Below the pieces are notes generated by a model. The model ran no database searches. It had not been told where the DNA came from and saw only the letters and a list, made by a program, of their open reading frames with translations. A stretch of 38,348 bases of DNA from SIG701 sp045123975 (GTDB lineage Bacteria > Bacillota > Clostridia > Oscillospirales > CAG-272): NCBI GenBank assembly GCA_045123975.1, contig JBGVKV010000003.1, positions 1 to 38,348 on the forward strand, given 5' to 3'. This document shows, one piece after another, positions 7,373-13,886 of the stretch (position 1 is its first letter; every line of letters starts with the position of its first letter). The position numbers and the translations under genes were made by a program.

Positions 7373-9685
7373 TTATTTATAAATTGGCATTTCGAATGCA
7401 CCTGCCAGGTGTGCGAAGAGGATGTGGGCATCGGAGGCATTCACCACGCCGTCCTCATTCATATCCAAGAGGGCAAGCTTCTCCTCGGCGATGGAATAGT
7501 AGCCCCAGCCGTACAGACGGATGACAAAGGCATCGGCAATATTTACCTTGCCGTCGCCGTTTGCGTCGCCGTACATACCCCACTGCGCGGTCACAGTGAT
7601 CGTATCGCCGGCGGCCACGGTATCACCCTCGGCGATCGCACCGCCGTCCAGGGCGCTGACAGCGCTCCACCCCAGGAATACGTATCCCTCGCGCTCAAAT
7701 TTGTTTCTTGCGGGAGCAAAGGCAGTGGTGGCGGGCACGCTCTGCTCTTTCATGGATCCCGTACCGCCGTTTCCGTTATAGACTACGGTGTAGGTATCCT
7801 GGCTCCACTGGGCGGTCAGGGTGATGGTATCCCCTGCGGTGACGGTGTCACCGATCTGTACTTCCTCGCCGTTCAGAACGCTGGTGGCAACCCAACCGGT
7901 GAAGGTGTAGCCTTCACGAGTGAAGGCATTCTCGGCGGGGGTAAGGGGAGCATCCGCACCCACGGTGGCGGAATCCATCGTGCCCTCTGCACCGTTTCCG
8001 TCATAGATCACGGTGTAGGTGGTGGGAATCACCTTCTCCCACTGGGCGGTGAAGGTAATAACGTCGCCGCCGCTGACGGTGGCACCGATCTTCACCTCGG
8101 CGCCGCTCAGCGCGCTGGTGACAACCCATCCGGTGAAGGTGTATCCCTCACGGGTAAAGGCACACTCGGCGGGCTTGAGGGCTTCCTTTACGGATACGGA
8201 TACGGCAGGCATACTGCCCGTACCGCCGCCGGCATTGTACTTCACGGTATAGTTGGTGGGAGAATTCTTCACCCACTGGGCGTACATAATTACGGTATCG
8301 CCGTTCACGGGAATATCCCCGATTTTCAGATTCTTCTTCTGGGTATTGCTGTAGGGCGCCCATCCGGTGAAGGTGTAGCCCTCACGGGTGAAGGCGCTCT
8401 CCGCGTCGGCCAGGGGAGTGCCGCCGGCCACGGTGACGGACTGCATAGATCCCGTGCCGCCGTTTCCGTTATACTGTACGGTGTAGGGATTGGCCGTCCA
8501 CTGGGCGGTGAGGGTGATGGTATCGCCCTCGGCTGCGGTATCGCCGATCTTCACGTTCTGCTTTTTCAGCTCGCTGTATGCCTGCCAGCCGGAGAAAGTG
8601 TAGCCGTCCCGCTTGAAGGTATTCTGAGCGGGGGTGATGGGCGTGCTCGTTTCCACGGTAACGGATTTCATGGATCCCGTACCGCCGCCGGCGTTGTACT
8701 GCACCGTATAGGTGGGCTTGGCCTTATGTACGAAATTGTTCAGCACAAAAGCGCCGTCGTGCTTGGTATCCCGGTTGGTACGGCGGCTGTTGGTGTTGAA
8801 ATACAGCTTGCCGTCGTCGGACACGCCGCAATCCTCGATCTCAAAGAGGGCCGAATACTCCTCGCTGATCACGTAGAAGGACTTGCTTTCGTCGGGCTGA
8901 ACTTTTGCATTCGTTTTCACGTTGCTGATATCGTAGGCCAGAATCAGGCTGTGGTTGATGGTCGCATCGTCATCGTTTCCCGTAATGGGCATAAAGACGT
9001 ATCCGTTTGAGTAGCCCATACCCTGATTGACAAAGTGGCTGAAATTCTGCACCTTTCCGTCTACCGTCACCTTCGACACGTCGAGAGAACACTTGATAGC
9101 CACGTTGAGGCTGCCCTCTGTCTTCGTTATGGGCATTTTCGCGTGGGAAATGGTCTTGTCCCACTTAAACAGATAGGAAACGCGGTTACCGGAAACACTC
9201 TCTACGGCCATACCGCCGGGGCCGAAGCTGTTTCCGTTGTATTTCAGATCGTACTCCGCATAGGGGATCAGATCCGTATCGTCAATCCGGAAAAGAAGAA
9301 GCTTGGGGGAGGCCAGAACGCACAGGTACTCCACGCCGTCCACCACCATCCAATCCAGATCGTTGGCGTGGCTGAAGTTGGTGAAATAATCCAGGCCGGT
9401 TTCGCTGTGACACATCAGATCCCGATCACCCGACTCGATCTCGATACGGTGAACGATAGCGCGGGCATCGTTGTCGCCGATCTGCACGAAATACAGATAC
9501 TCGTCACCCACGGCCATACCCTGGGCAGAATAGCAGCTGTTGGCCTCGCCCACCTTGCAGACGGTATCAAAATCATCGTCGTACAAGGTATCGGCGGCCT
9601 TTGCCGGAGCAGGCACCAAAAACGCCCCGCATACGGTCACAGCCGCAAGGGCAAACGTACTCAGTTTCTTCAGTATGTGATTCAT
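7373..9685 (-). CDS. Secreted protein with five InlB B-repeats and a dockerin (paralogue)
   Basis: The product has 770 residues. The start at 9685 is set by AAGGAG seven bases upstream, and a signal peptide ending near PAPAKA follows; a longer upstream reading lacks such a site. The layout matches the 4934-7264 gene: shared N-terminal domain (SAQGMAVGDEYLYFVQ, HANDLDWM, EDCGVSDDGKLYFN), five B-repeats at about 325-700, and a dockerin at ~704-770 with GDANGDGKVNIAD and DMNEDGVVNASD. The second repeat follows the first without the usual KxxPT linker. It has its own promoter and terminator, so the three paralogues are tandem duplicates and not one operon. A role in adhesion or cellulosome-like assembly is inference from the modules. 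Confidence 0.85.
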   Translation of the reverse strand: MNHILKKLSTFALAAVTVCGAFLVPAPAKAADTLYDDDFDTVCKVGEANSCYSAQGMAVGDEYLYFVQIGDNDARAIVHRIEIESGDRDLMCHSETGLDYFTNFSHANDLDWMVVDGVEYLCVLASPKLLLFRIDDTDLIPYAEYDLKYNGNSFGPGGMAVESVSGNRVSYLFKWDKTISHAKMPITKTEGSLNVAIKCSLDVSKVTVDGKVQNFSHFVNQGMGYSNGYVFMPITGNDDDATINHSLILAYDISNVKTNAKVQPDESKSFYVISEEYSALFEIEDCGVSDDGKLYFNTNSRRTNRDTKHDGAFVLNNFVHKAKPTYTVQYNAGGGTGSMKSVTVETSTPITPAQNTFKRDGYTFSGWQAYSELKKQNVKIGDTAAEGDTITLTAQWTANPYTVQYNGNGGTGSMQSVTVAGGTPLADAESAFTREGYTFTGWAPYSNTQKKNLKIGDIPVNGDTVIMYAQWVKNSPTNYTVKYNAGGGTGSMPAVSVSVKEALKPAECAFTREGYTFTGWVVTSALSGAEVKIGATVSGGDVITFTAQWEKVIPTTYTVIYDGNGAEGTMDSATVGADAPLTPAENAFTREGYTFTGWVATSVLNGEEVQIGDTVTAGDTITLTAQWSQDTYTVVYNGNGGTGSMKEQSVPATTAFAPARNKFEREGYVFLGWSAVSALDGGAIAEGDTVAAGDTITVTAQWGMYGDANGDGKVNIADAFVIRLYGWGYYSIAEEKLALLDMNEDGVVNASDAHILFAHLAGAFEMPIYK
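7578..8713 (-). repeat. Five tandem InlB B-repeat coding units (third dockerin gene)
   Basis: Five units of about 225-235 bases, homologous to those at 5140-6283. Units in the same position of the two genes resemble each other more than adjacent units do; unit 1 of both carries KKQNVKIGDTAAEGDTIT. The array therefore existed before the gene duplicated. Confidence 0.85.
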
Positions 9686-9722
9686 CAGAAAACTCCTTAC
9701 AATATTTATGCAATACCAGAAT

Positions 9723-9751
9723 ATTATATAATGGAAACGAAGACTTTGCAA
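9723..9751 (-). promoter_or_regulatory. Promoter of the third dockerin gene
   Basis: TTGCAA and TATAAT are 17 bases apart on the minus strand; this is the best match of the three paralogue promoters. Confidence 0.75.
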
Positions 9752-9772
9752 TAGACAAACTGTAAACAAAAG

Positions 9773-9800
9773 AAGGCTGTGCGCTCCGGCGCACAGCCTT
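9773..9800 (-). terminator. Terminator after the small helical protein gene
   Basis: A perfect 12-bp stem (AAGGCTGTGCGC with GCGCACAGCCTT) has a TCCG loop and ends in CTTTTG on the minus strand. Confidence 0.9.
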
Positions 9801-9826
9801 CCTTGAAATCCCCGCGAAAATGATGG

Positions 9827-10261
9827 TTACAGATAGCCCCGGATGTCCGTGGCCAGCTTTTCCTCCAGATGGATCAGGCGTTTGGTGATATCCTTGGTGC
9901 GCTCCTCCGCCGCTTCGTACTCGTTCAGATAGCGGTTCAGGGATTTTACGCCCATGTTGCACCCATCCGTCATCAGATCGGCAATGGTGTTGTCGGACAT
10001 ATCCATGCCCAACTTCACGTTGGTCTTCATCCAGGACATGCCCTTGGCGATGGGATTGGGGTTCTTGCCCTCGTCGTGGTAGCGGTCCAGCTGCTCCCGG
10101 ATCTCGTTTTCCAAAACCTCGTGCTCCCTCTTGCATTCGCTCAGGTAGTTTTTGAGTCCTTCTCCTTTGGTGTATTTCAGCACGTCGTCGATGGAGGCAA
10201 CGCCCATCTTTACGCCGGCGTCGCATTCTCTCAGCAGTTTTATGGTATCCGGTTCAATCAT
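9827..10261 (-). CDS. Small helical protein of unknown function, possibly ferritin-like fold
   Basis: The 144-residue product is charged and predicted to be almost wholly alpha-helical (IKLLRECDAGVKMG, KNYLSECKREHEVLENEI, TKDITKRLIHLEEKL). It has no signal peptide or membrane segment. Helices with E and H residues spaced as in EHEVLENEIREQLDRYHDE recall four-helix-bundle DUF2383/ferritin-like proteins, but no metal-ligand set is convincing. The ATG at 10261 has AAAGGA upstream; a TTG six codons earlier is less likely. The ribosome binding site lies in a predicted hairpin (10266-10304). The gene is monocistronic with a strong terminator. Confidence 0.65.
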   Translation of the reverse strand: MIEPDTIKLLRECDAGVKMGVASIDDVLKYTKGEGLKNYLSECKREHEVLENEIREQLDRYHDEGKNPNPIAKGMSWMKTNVKLGMDMSDNTIADLMTDGCNMGVKSLNRYLNEYEAAEERTKDITKRLIHLEEKLATDIRGYL

Positions 10262-10265
10262 AGTT

Positions 10266-10304
10266 GGTATCCTTTCCAAAATGAATTTGCGGTGTTAGGA
10301 TACC
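10266..10304 (-). promoter_or_regulatory. Hairpin that can occlude a ribosome binding site
   Basis: In the minus-strand transcript GGTATCCT pairs with AGGATACC (8 bp). The second arm contains the AGGA of the Shine-Dalgarno sequence of the 9827-10261 gene. No sigma-A promoter is obvious just upstream. Regulation by opening this hairpin is inference. Confidence 0.5.
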
Positions 10305-10375
10305 CGGGCAGGGGGATTTTTATGCCGGGGGATAGAAACGTTTCTTTCGTTCGGTTATCAGAAGTACTTAAAGCA

Positions 10376-10461
10376 CCGGAGCCAAGGAGATTGGGGTGCC
10401 AGGGGAAAGAAACTTCAGGCGTTCCGAGTTCGTTTTACGAACTCGAATGGTTCTTTCCCCT
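10376..10461 (+). repeat. Dispersed structured repeat, copy 1
   Basis: The copy contains CCGGAGCCAAGGAGA, then a 10-bp closing stem (GGGGAAAGAA at 10402-10411 with TTCTTTCCCC at 10451-10460). Inside are the core AACTTCAGGCG and a second hairpin, CGAGTTCGT-TTT-ACGAACTCG. It lies in the 525-base gap between the helical-protein gene and tRNA-Gly. Confidence 0.85.
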
Positions 10462-10528
10462 GCTCTGAGCACGGGCCTAAAAACTACTACTTTCCTTATA
10501 CCAATAATAAAAAAATGTTTATTTATGT

Positions 10529-10735
10529 GGGCGGCTCTGCCGCCAGATGACGGGACGCCGTCTTTGTCTACCACACTCCACCCTCGTGGGTTAGCTTACG
10601 TTTTCGGTTAAGAAATGCCGATGAGAAAGCGGCACTGCCGCCGGGACGCCGCATCCATCCAACGTCACCCTCGTGGGTTGGGGTACGATTTCGCTGAACG
10701 AACGCCGATGAGAGTGCGGCTCTGCCGCTCCCTGC
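10529..10735. repeat. Tandem repeat, two units of ~90 bases plus a partial third
   Basis: Two full units and a fragment share GCGGC(T/A)CTGCCGC, GGGACGCCG, CACCCTCGTGGGTT, TACG(T/A)TTTCG and GCCGATGAGA in the same order. Each unit contains the small palindromes GCGGCxCTGCCGC and ACCCTCGTGGGT. Together with the repeat at 10376 it fills most of the non-coding gap 10262-10786. No gene is seen here; a minus-strand reading through it is a by-product of the repeats and the tRNA. Confidence 0.75.
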
Positions 10736-10752
10736 AAGTTTCACTATATTCC

Positions 10753-10783
10753 AAAGAAAAAGACCCCCGATTGGAGGTCTTTT
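10753..10783 (-). terminator. Terminator of tRNA-Gly
   Basis: AAAGAAAAAGACC pairs with GGTCTTTTCTTT (one bulged A) immediately after the CCA end of the tRNA on the minus strand. Confidence 0.75.
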
Positions 10784-10786
10784 CTT

Positions 10787-10860
10787 TGGAGCAGATGACG
10801 GGAATCGAACCCGCGTATTCAGCTTGGGAAGCTGATGTTCTGCCATTGAACTACATCTGC
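10787..10860 (-). tRNA. tRNA-Gly (anticodon CCC)
   Basis: The 74-base gene includes an encoded CCA. Acceptor arms GCAGATG and CATCTGC pair perfectly and are followed by discriminator U73, the glycine identity base. The T-arm reads GCGGGTTCGATTCCCGT. The anticodon loop TTCCCAA on a TCAGC/GCTGA stem gives anticodon CCC (10826-10828), which reads GGG codons. It has its own perfect promoter and its own terminator, so it is a single-gene unit. Confidence 0.95.
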
Positions 10861-10876
10861 CTGCATCCGCGGTACT

Positions 10877-10905
10877 ATTATAGCACCGCGGAGAAATTTT
10901 GTCAA
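10877..10905 (-). promoter_or_regulatory. Perfect consensus sigma-A promoter of tRNA-Gly
   Basis: TTGACA, 17 bases, TATAAT on the minus strand: an exact consensus with optimal spacing. The -10 box sits at the centre of a dyad, CCGCGGT (10867-10873) and ACCGCGG (10885-10891). Confidence 0.92.
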
Positions 10906-10930
10906 TGCGAAGCCGTCGACACAGTCCGCC

Positions 10931-12289
10931 TCAGCGGTCGGACAGCGGACGGTATTCTCTGTCCTCTTTCACGTTGATGTAAGCGGGTCGGATGATCTTG
11001 CCCGAGTTCTGGATCTCCTCGATCCGGTGGGCGCTCCATCCCGCAATACGGGACATAGCGAAGATGGGCGTGTACAATTCGCCCGGCAGATCCAGCATAC
11101 GGTAGATCAGTCCGGAGTAAAAATCCACGTTGGGGCTGACGCCCTTGTAGATCTTCCGCTTTTCGGCGATCAGATCCGGTGCCGTTTCCGCCACGTATTG
11201 ATACAATTCGTACTCCTCCTGCAAGCCCTTTTCCTCGGAGAGATCCCGGGCGTACTGTCCCAGAATATCCGCACGGGGGTCGGACAGCGAATAGATGGCG
11301 TGGCCCACACCGTAGATCAATCCGGCGCCGTCGAAGGCATCCCGATTCAGAAGACGCACCAGATAATCCTTCACGGCTCCCCGATCCTTGGTATTCACGC
11401 AGTTCTTCATATCCTCAAACATCAGCACCACCTTGATGTTGGCACCGCCGTGACGGGGTCCCTTCAGGGATCCCAGCGCCGCCGCCACGGAGGAATAGGT
11501 ATCCGTACCGGAAGAGGTGACCACGTGGGTGGTGAAGGTGGAGTTGTTACCGCCGCCGTGCTCGGCATGGAGCACCATGGTCAGATCCAGGATCTGCGCT
11601 TCCAGAGGAGAGAACGCGCTGTCCTCACGGAGCAAATGGAGGATATTCTCCGCTGTGGAGTATTCCGGCTTGGGCAGATGGATATACAGACTCTTGTTCT
11701 GATGATAATGCTGGAAGGACTGATAGCCGTACACCGCCAGAAGGGGGAACATGGCGATCAGCTGCAAGCTCTGCCGCAGCACGTTGGGGATGGAAATATC
11801 GTCCGGATTGTCGTCGTAGGCGTACAGCGCCAGAACGCTGCGGGAGATCATATTCATCAGATCCTTGCCCGGCGCTTTCAAAATCATATCCCGCACGAAG
11901 GAGGAGGGCAGAGAGCGGTACTCAGCAAGCTCCGCGGTGAATTTCGTCAGCTGCTCCTTATCCGGCAATTCAGAGAACAGAAGAAGATACACCGTTTCCT
12001 CAAATCCGAAACGGCCGTCGCCCCGGAATCCTTTGACCAGATCCCGCACGTTGTAGCCCCGGTAGCAAAGCTCGCCGTGGCAGGGGATCTCGTTTCCGTT
12101 TTCGTCGGTGGTACGGGAATTGACTTTGGAAATCTCCGTCAGGCCGGTGACGACACCGTGACCGCTCATATCGCGGAGTCCGCGGAACACGTGGTGCTCG
12201 TTGTACATCTCGGGGGAGATGCGATTGCCCTCGCAGGATTTCTTCGCCAGCTCTTCTATGTACGGAGTGATTTCGGAATAGTTCTTCAT
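10931..12289 (-). CDS. gltA: Citrate synthase (Si type)
   Basis: The 452-residue enzyme condenses oxaloacetate and acetyl-CoA to citrate. Catalytic features are present: LHAEHGGGNNSTF around His241/His244, GPRHGGAN with His280, and GVGHAIYSLSDPRA with His330 and Asp337. The Ala after His330, where many bacterial enzymes have Arg, is usual in the clostridial branch as I recall it. The start at 12289 is chosen over the ATG two codons upstream because GAGAG sits six bases before it. The gene has a good promoter and no visible TCA-cycle neighbours; it probably supplies 2-oxoglutarate for glutamate synthesis. A second possible citrate-forming enzyme of another fold lies at 22344. Confidence 0.93.
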   Translation of the reverse strand: MKNYSEITPYIEELAKKSCEGNRISPEMYNEHHVFRGLRDMSGHGVVTGLTEISKVNSRTTDENGNEIPCHGELCYRGYNVRDLVKGFRGDGRFGFEETVYLLLFSELPDKEQLTKFTAELAEYRSLPSSFVRDMILKAPGKDLMNMISRSVLALYAYDDNPDDISIPNVLRQSLQLIAMFPLLAVYGYQSFQHYHQNKSLYIHLPKPEYSTAENILHLLREDSAFSPLEAQILDLTMVLHAEHGGGNNSTFTTHVVTSSGTDTYSSVAAALGSLKGPRHGGANIKVVLMFEDMKNCVNTKDRGAVKDYLVRLLNRDAFDGAGLIYGVGHAIYSLSDPRADILGQYARDLSEEKGLQEEYELYQYVAETAPDLIAEKRKIYKGVSPNVDFYSGLIYRMLDLPGELYTPIFAMSRIAGWSAHRIEEIQNSGKIIRPAYINVKEDREYRPLSDR

Positions 12290-12340
12290 GGGCATCTCTC
12301 TTTCTGAATGGGGGTGGATAAAAATACGAATAATAGAATT

Positions 12341-12369
12341 ATTATACCATGTGTAAAATAAAAAATCAA
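12341..12369 (-). promoter_or_regulatory. Sigma-A promoter of citrate synthase
   Basis: TTGATT and TATAAT are 17 bases apart on the minus strand, about 52 bases before the start codon. Confidence 0.75.
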
Positions 12370-12394
12370 CTCCTAATTTATTACGCAGGAATAT

Positions 12395-12423
12395 AAAAAA
12401 TGCGGCTTGTCGCCGCATTTTTT
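12395..12423 (-). terminator. Terminator of the barnase-barstar operon
   Basis: AAAAAATGCGGC pairs with GCCGCATTTTTT across TTGTC, and it can act in both directions. It directly follows the barstar-like gene. Confidence 0.9.
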
Positions 12424-12428
12424 TGTAT

Positions 12429-12683
12429 TCACGCGATTTGCACCGCCACGTACAGGGACAGGCGGGGATTTTCCCGGGCGCTGTCCGCCAGCACGTCCAA
12501 AAACGGGCGGGCCTGTGGATTCTCCTCATCCATATCCGTCATGACGATGGCGGTTTCCTCCCCGATCTCACAAAGGCAATCGTGGAGGGCGTCCAGATTG
12601 TGTCCGTAATATTCCGGGAAGCCGAAGGCCTCGGCCAGGGCGTCGTGGGTGAGATTGTCCCCTCTCAAAAATACCGTTTTCAT
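12429..12683 (-). CDS. Barstar-family ribonuclease inhibitor
   Basis: The 84-residue cytoplasmic protein carries the barstar hallmark YYGHNLDALHDCL (barstar has YYGENLDALWDCL), preceded by FGFPE. Barstar binds barnase-type RNases one to one and plugs the active site. The start ATG overlaps the stop of the upstream RNase gene in an ATGA, so the two are translationally coupled. It has no signal peptide, so it would protect the producer's cytoplasm before the RNase is exported. The length matches barstar (about 90). Confidence 0.93.
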   Translation of the reverse strand: MKTVFLRGDNLTHDALAEAFGFPEYYGHNLDALHDCLCEIGEETAIVMTDMDEENPQARPFLDVLADSARENPRLSLYVAVQIA

Positions 12684-13201
12684 TTTTCCCCTCCGTACAG
12701 AAGTGTAAAGCTTTCATAATGATCGTCCGTATAATAGATGGCGGAGAAATCCGTGGCATAGACGATGCGGCAGGCTCCGCGGGAGGATTTCCCCACGGTG
12801 CCTATATCGCACTCGATATAGGATTTTCCCTTGGGCAAGCGCCCCTCATAGTTACCGAATCGGTCGCCGCCGATGGCACAGCCGGGAGCGTATTTCTCCA
12901 AAGATCCGCTCTCCCAGCCCAGATTCTTCGCCTCGGATTTCGTCATGAAATTATCGGGCAGGCGGTGGTACGTCCATAGATACAGCGCCACGTCTTCCTT
13001 TTCCGAATACCACCCGTCCTCATCGATGGGGGCGTCGGCTGTGGGATACTGCCCTTCCTCCTCCATAAGGCCGGCGGCTATATCCAGGGCATCGGCCAGG
13101 GTGTCCGCGCAAGAGACCAGAGACAGCCCGCCGAGGATCAAAAGAAGCGAGAGCAGCAGCGCACTCAGGCGGGTAAGGGTCTTGTTTTTTATAAATTTCA
13201 T
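12680..13201 (-). CDS. Barnase-type ribonuclease, predicted lipoprotein
   Basis: The product has 173 residues. The start at 13201 is set by AGGAG eight bases upstream and gives a lipoprotein signal ending LSLVSC (Cys31). Residues ~66-170 align with barnase by eye: VALYLWTYHRLPDNFMTKSEAKNLGW, then APGCAIGGDRFGNYEGRLP. Catalytic residues are present as Glu130 (YIECDI), Arg145 (ACRIVYATD) and His161 (TDDHYESF). Such enzymes cleave RNA outside the cell. The lipid anchor is unlike freely secreted barnase and suggests surface display or a nutritional or antagonistic role. The immunity gene overlaps its 3' end. Upstream is a divergent region shared with tadA; I see no clear -35 box for this gene. 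Confidence 0.93.
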   Translation of the reverse strand: MKFIKNKTLTRLSALLLSLLLILGGLSLVSCADTLADALDIAAGLMEEEGQYPTADAPIDEDGWYSEKEDVALYLWTYHRLPDNFMTKSEAKNLGWESGSLEKYAPGCAIGGDRFGNYEGRLPKGKSYIECDIGTVGKSSRGACRIVYATDFSAIYYTDDHYESFTLLYGGEK

Positions 13202-13282
13202 AGGCAACTCTCCTATCCGGGACGTTTTCTTTATGGTATCATATTTTCCTTTCCTTGAAAAGGGGGACACGCCACATTTCCC

Positions 13283-13310
13283 TTGACTTTTTCCGCAAAA
13301 ATAGTATCAT
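13283..13310 (+). promoter_or_regulatory. Promoter of the tadA transcription unit
   Basis: TTGACT and TATCAT are 16 bases apart. A second TATAAT at 13319-13324 lacks a -35 at the right distance. Confidence 0.6.
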
Positions 13311-13362
13311 ATATATAGTATAATTGCGTGTAGTATGCAAAGCGGAAAAAGGAGTGCCGCCC

Positions 13363-13815
13363 ATGGAAAAAGACGTGGAATATATGGCCCGTGCGCTGGA
13401 ATTGGCAAAACAAGCGGCCGCGGAGGGAGAGGTCCCCGTGGGATGCGTGATCGTACGGGACGGACGGATCGTCGGCGAGGGCCGCAACCGCCGGGAGGGG
13501 ATAAAAAACGCCCTGGCCCACGCGGAGATCGAGGCCATCGATCAGGCATGCCGCACCCTGGGCGGCTGGCGGCTCATCGGATGCACCTTGTACGTGACGC
13601 TGGAGCCCTGCCCCATGTGTGCCGGCGCCATCGTGAACGCACGGATCCCCCGGGTGGTGTACGGCGGAAAGGATATCCGCTTCGGTGCCATGGGCAGTCT
13701 GTTTGATTTGAATGCCCTGCCGCTGAATCACCACGCAGAGGTGGAATCCGGCGTACTGGCGGAGGAATGTATTGCCGCCCTCAAGGAATTTTTTGCAAAA
13801 AAACGAGGAAAATAA
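13363..13815 (+). CDS. tadA: tRNA-specific adenosine deaminase TadA
   Basis: The 150-residue enzyme deaminates A34 of tRNA-Arg(ACG) to inosine. The zinc site is intact: HAE at His53-Glu55 (AHAEIEAI) and PCPMC with Cys83 and Cys86. VPVGCVIV and GRNRRE near the N terminus are also typical. The start at 13363 follows GGAG by eight bases. Only 71 bases without a terminator separate it from the TerB-like gene, so the two are likely cotranscribed. Confidence 0.95.
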   Translation: MEKDVEYMARALELAKQAAAEGEVPVGCVIVRDGRIVGEGRNRREGIKNALAHAEIEAIDQACRTLGGWRLIGCTLYVTLEPCPMCAGAIVNARIPRVVYGGKDIRFGAMGSLFDLNALPLNHHAEVESGVLAEECIAALKEFFAKKRGK

Positions 13816-13886
13816 TAACATCCCCCCACTAATGATCGCGAGAGCCAAGGAGATCGAAAAACAACCCACAGAAAGGAGGCACGCCC

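Noticed and set aside
4748..9010. Very long plus-strand open frame opposite the dockerin genes
   Set aside because: It is the antisense shadow of the repeat-rich minus-strand genes, which have signal peptides, ribosome binding sites, promoters and recognised domains.
3322..9685. The three dockerin genes as one operon
   Set aside because: Each gene is followed by a strong hairpin terminator and preceded by its own -35/-10 pair.
10376..10735. CRISPR array
   Set aside because: The repeats are two tandem units and a hairpin, without regularly spaced identical repeats and unique spacers, and no cas gene is near.
10568..10846. Minus-strand open frame across the tRNA and tandem repeat
   Set aside because: It includes the tRNA-Gly gene read as protein and the two repeat units; it has no ribosome binding site and no family likeness.
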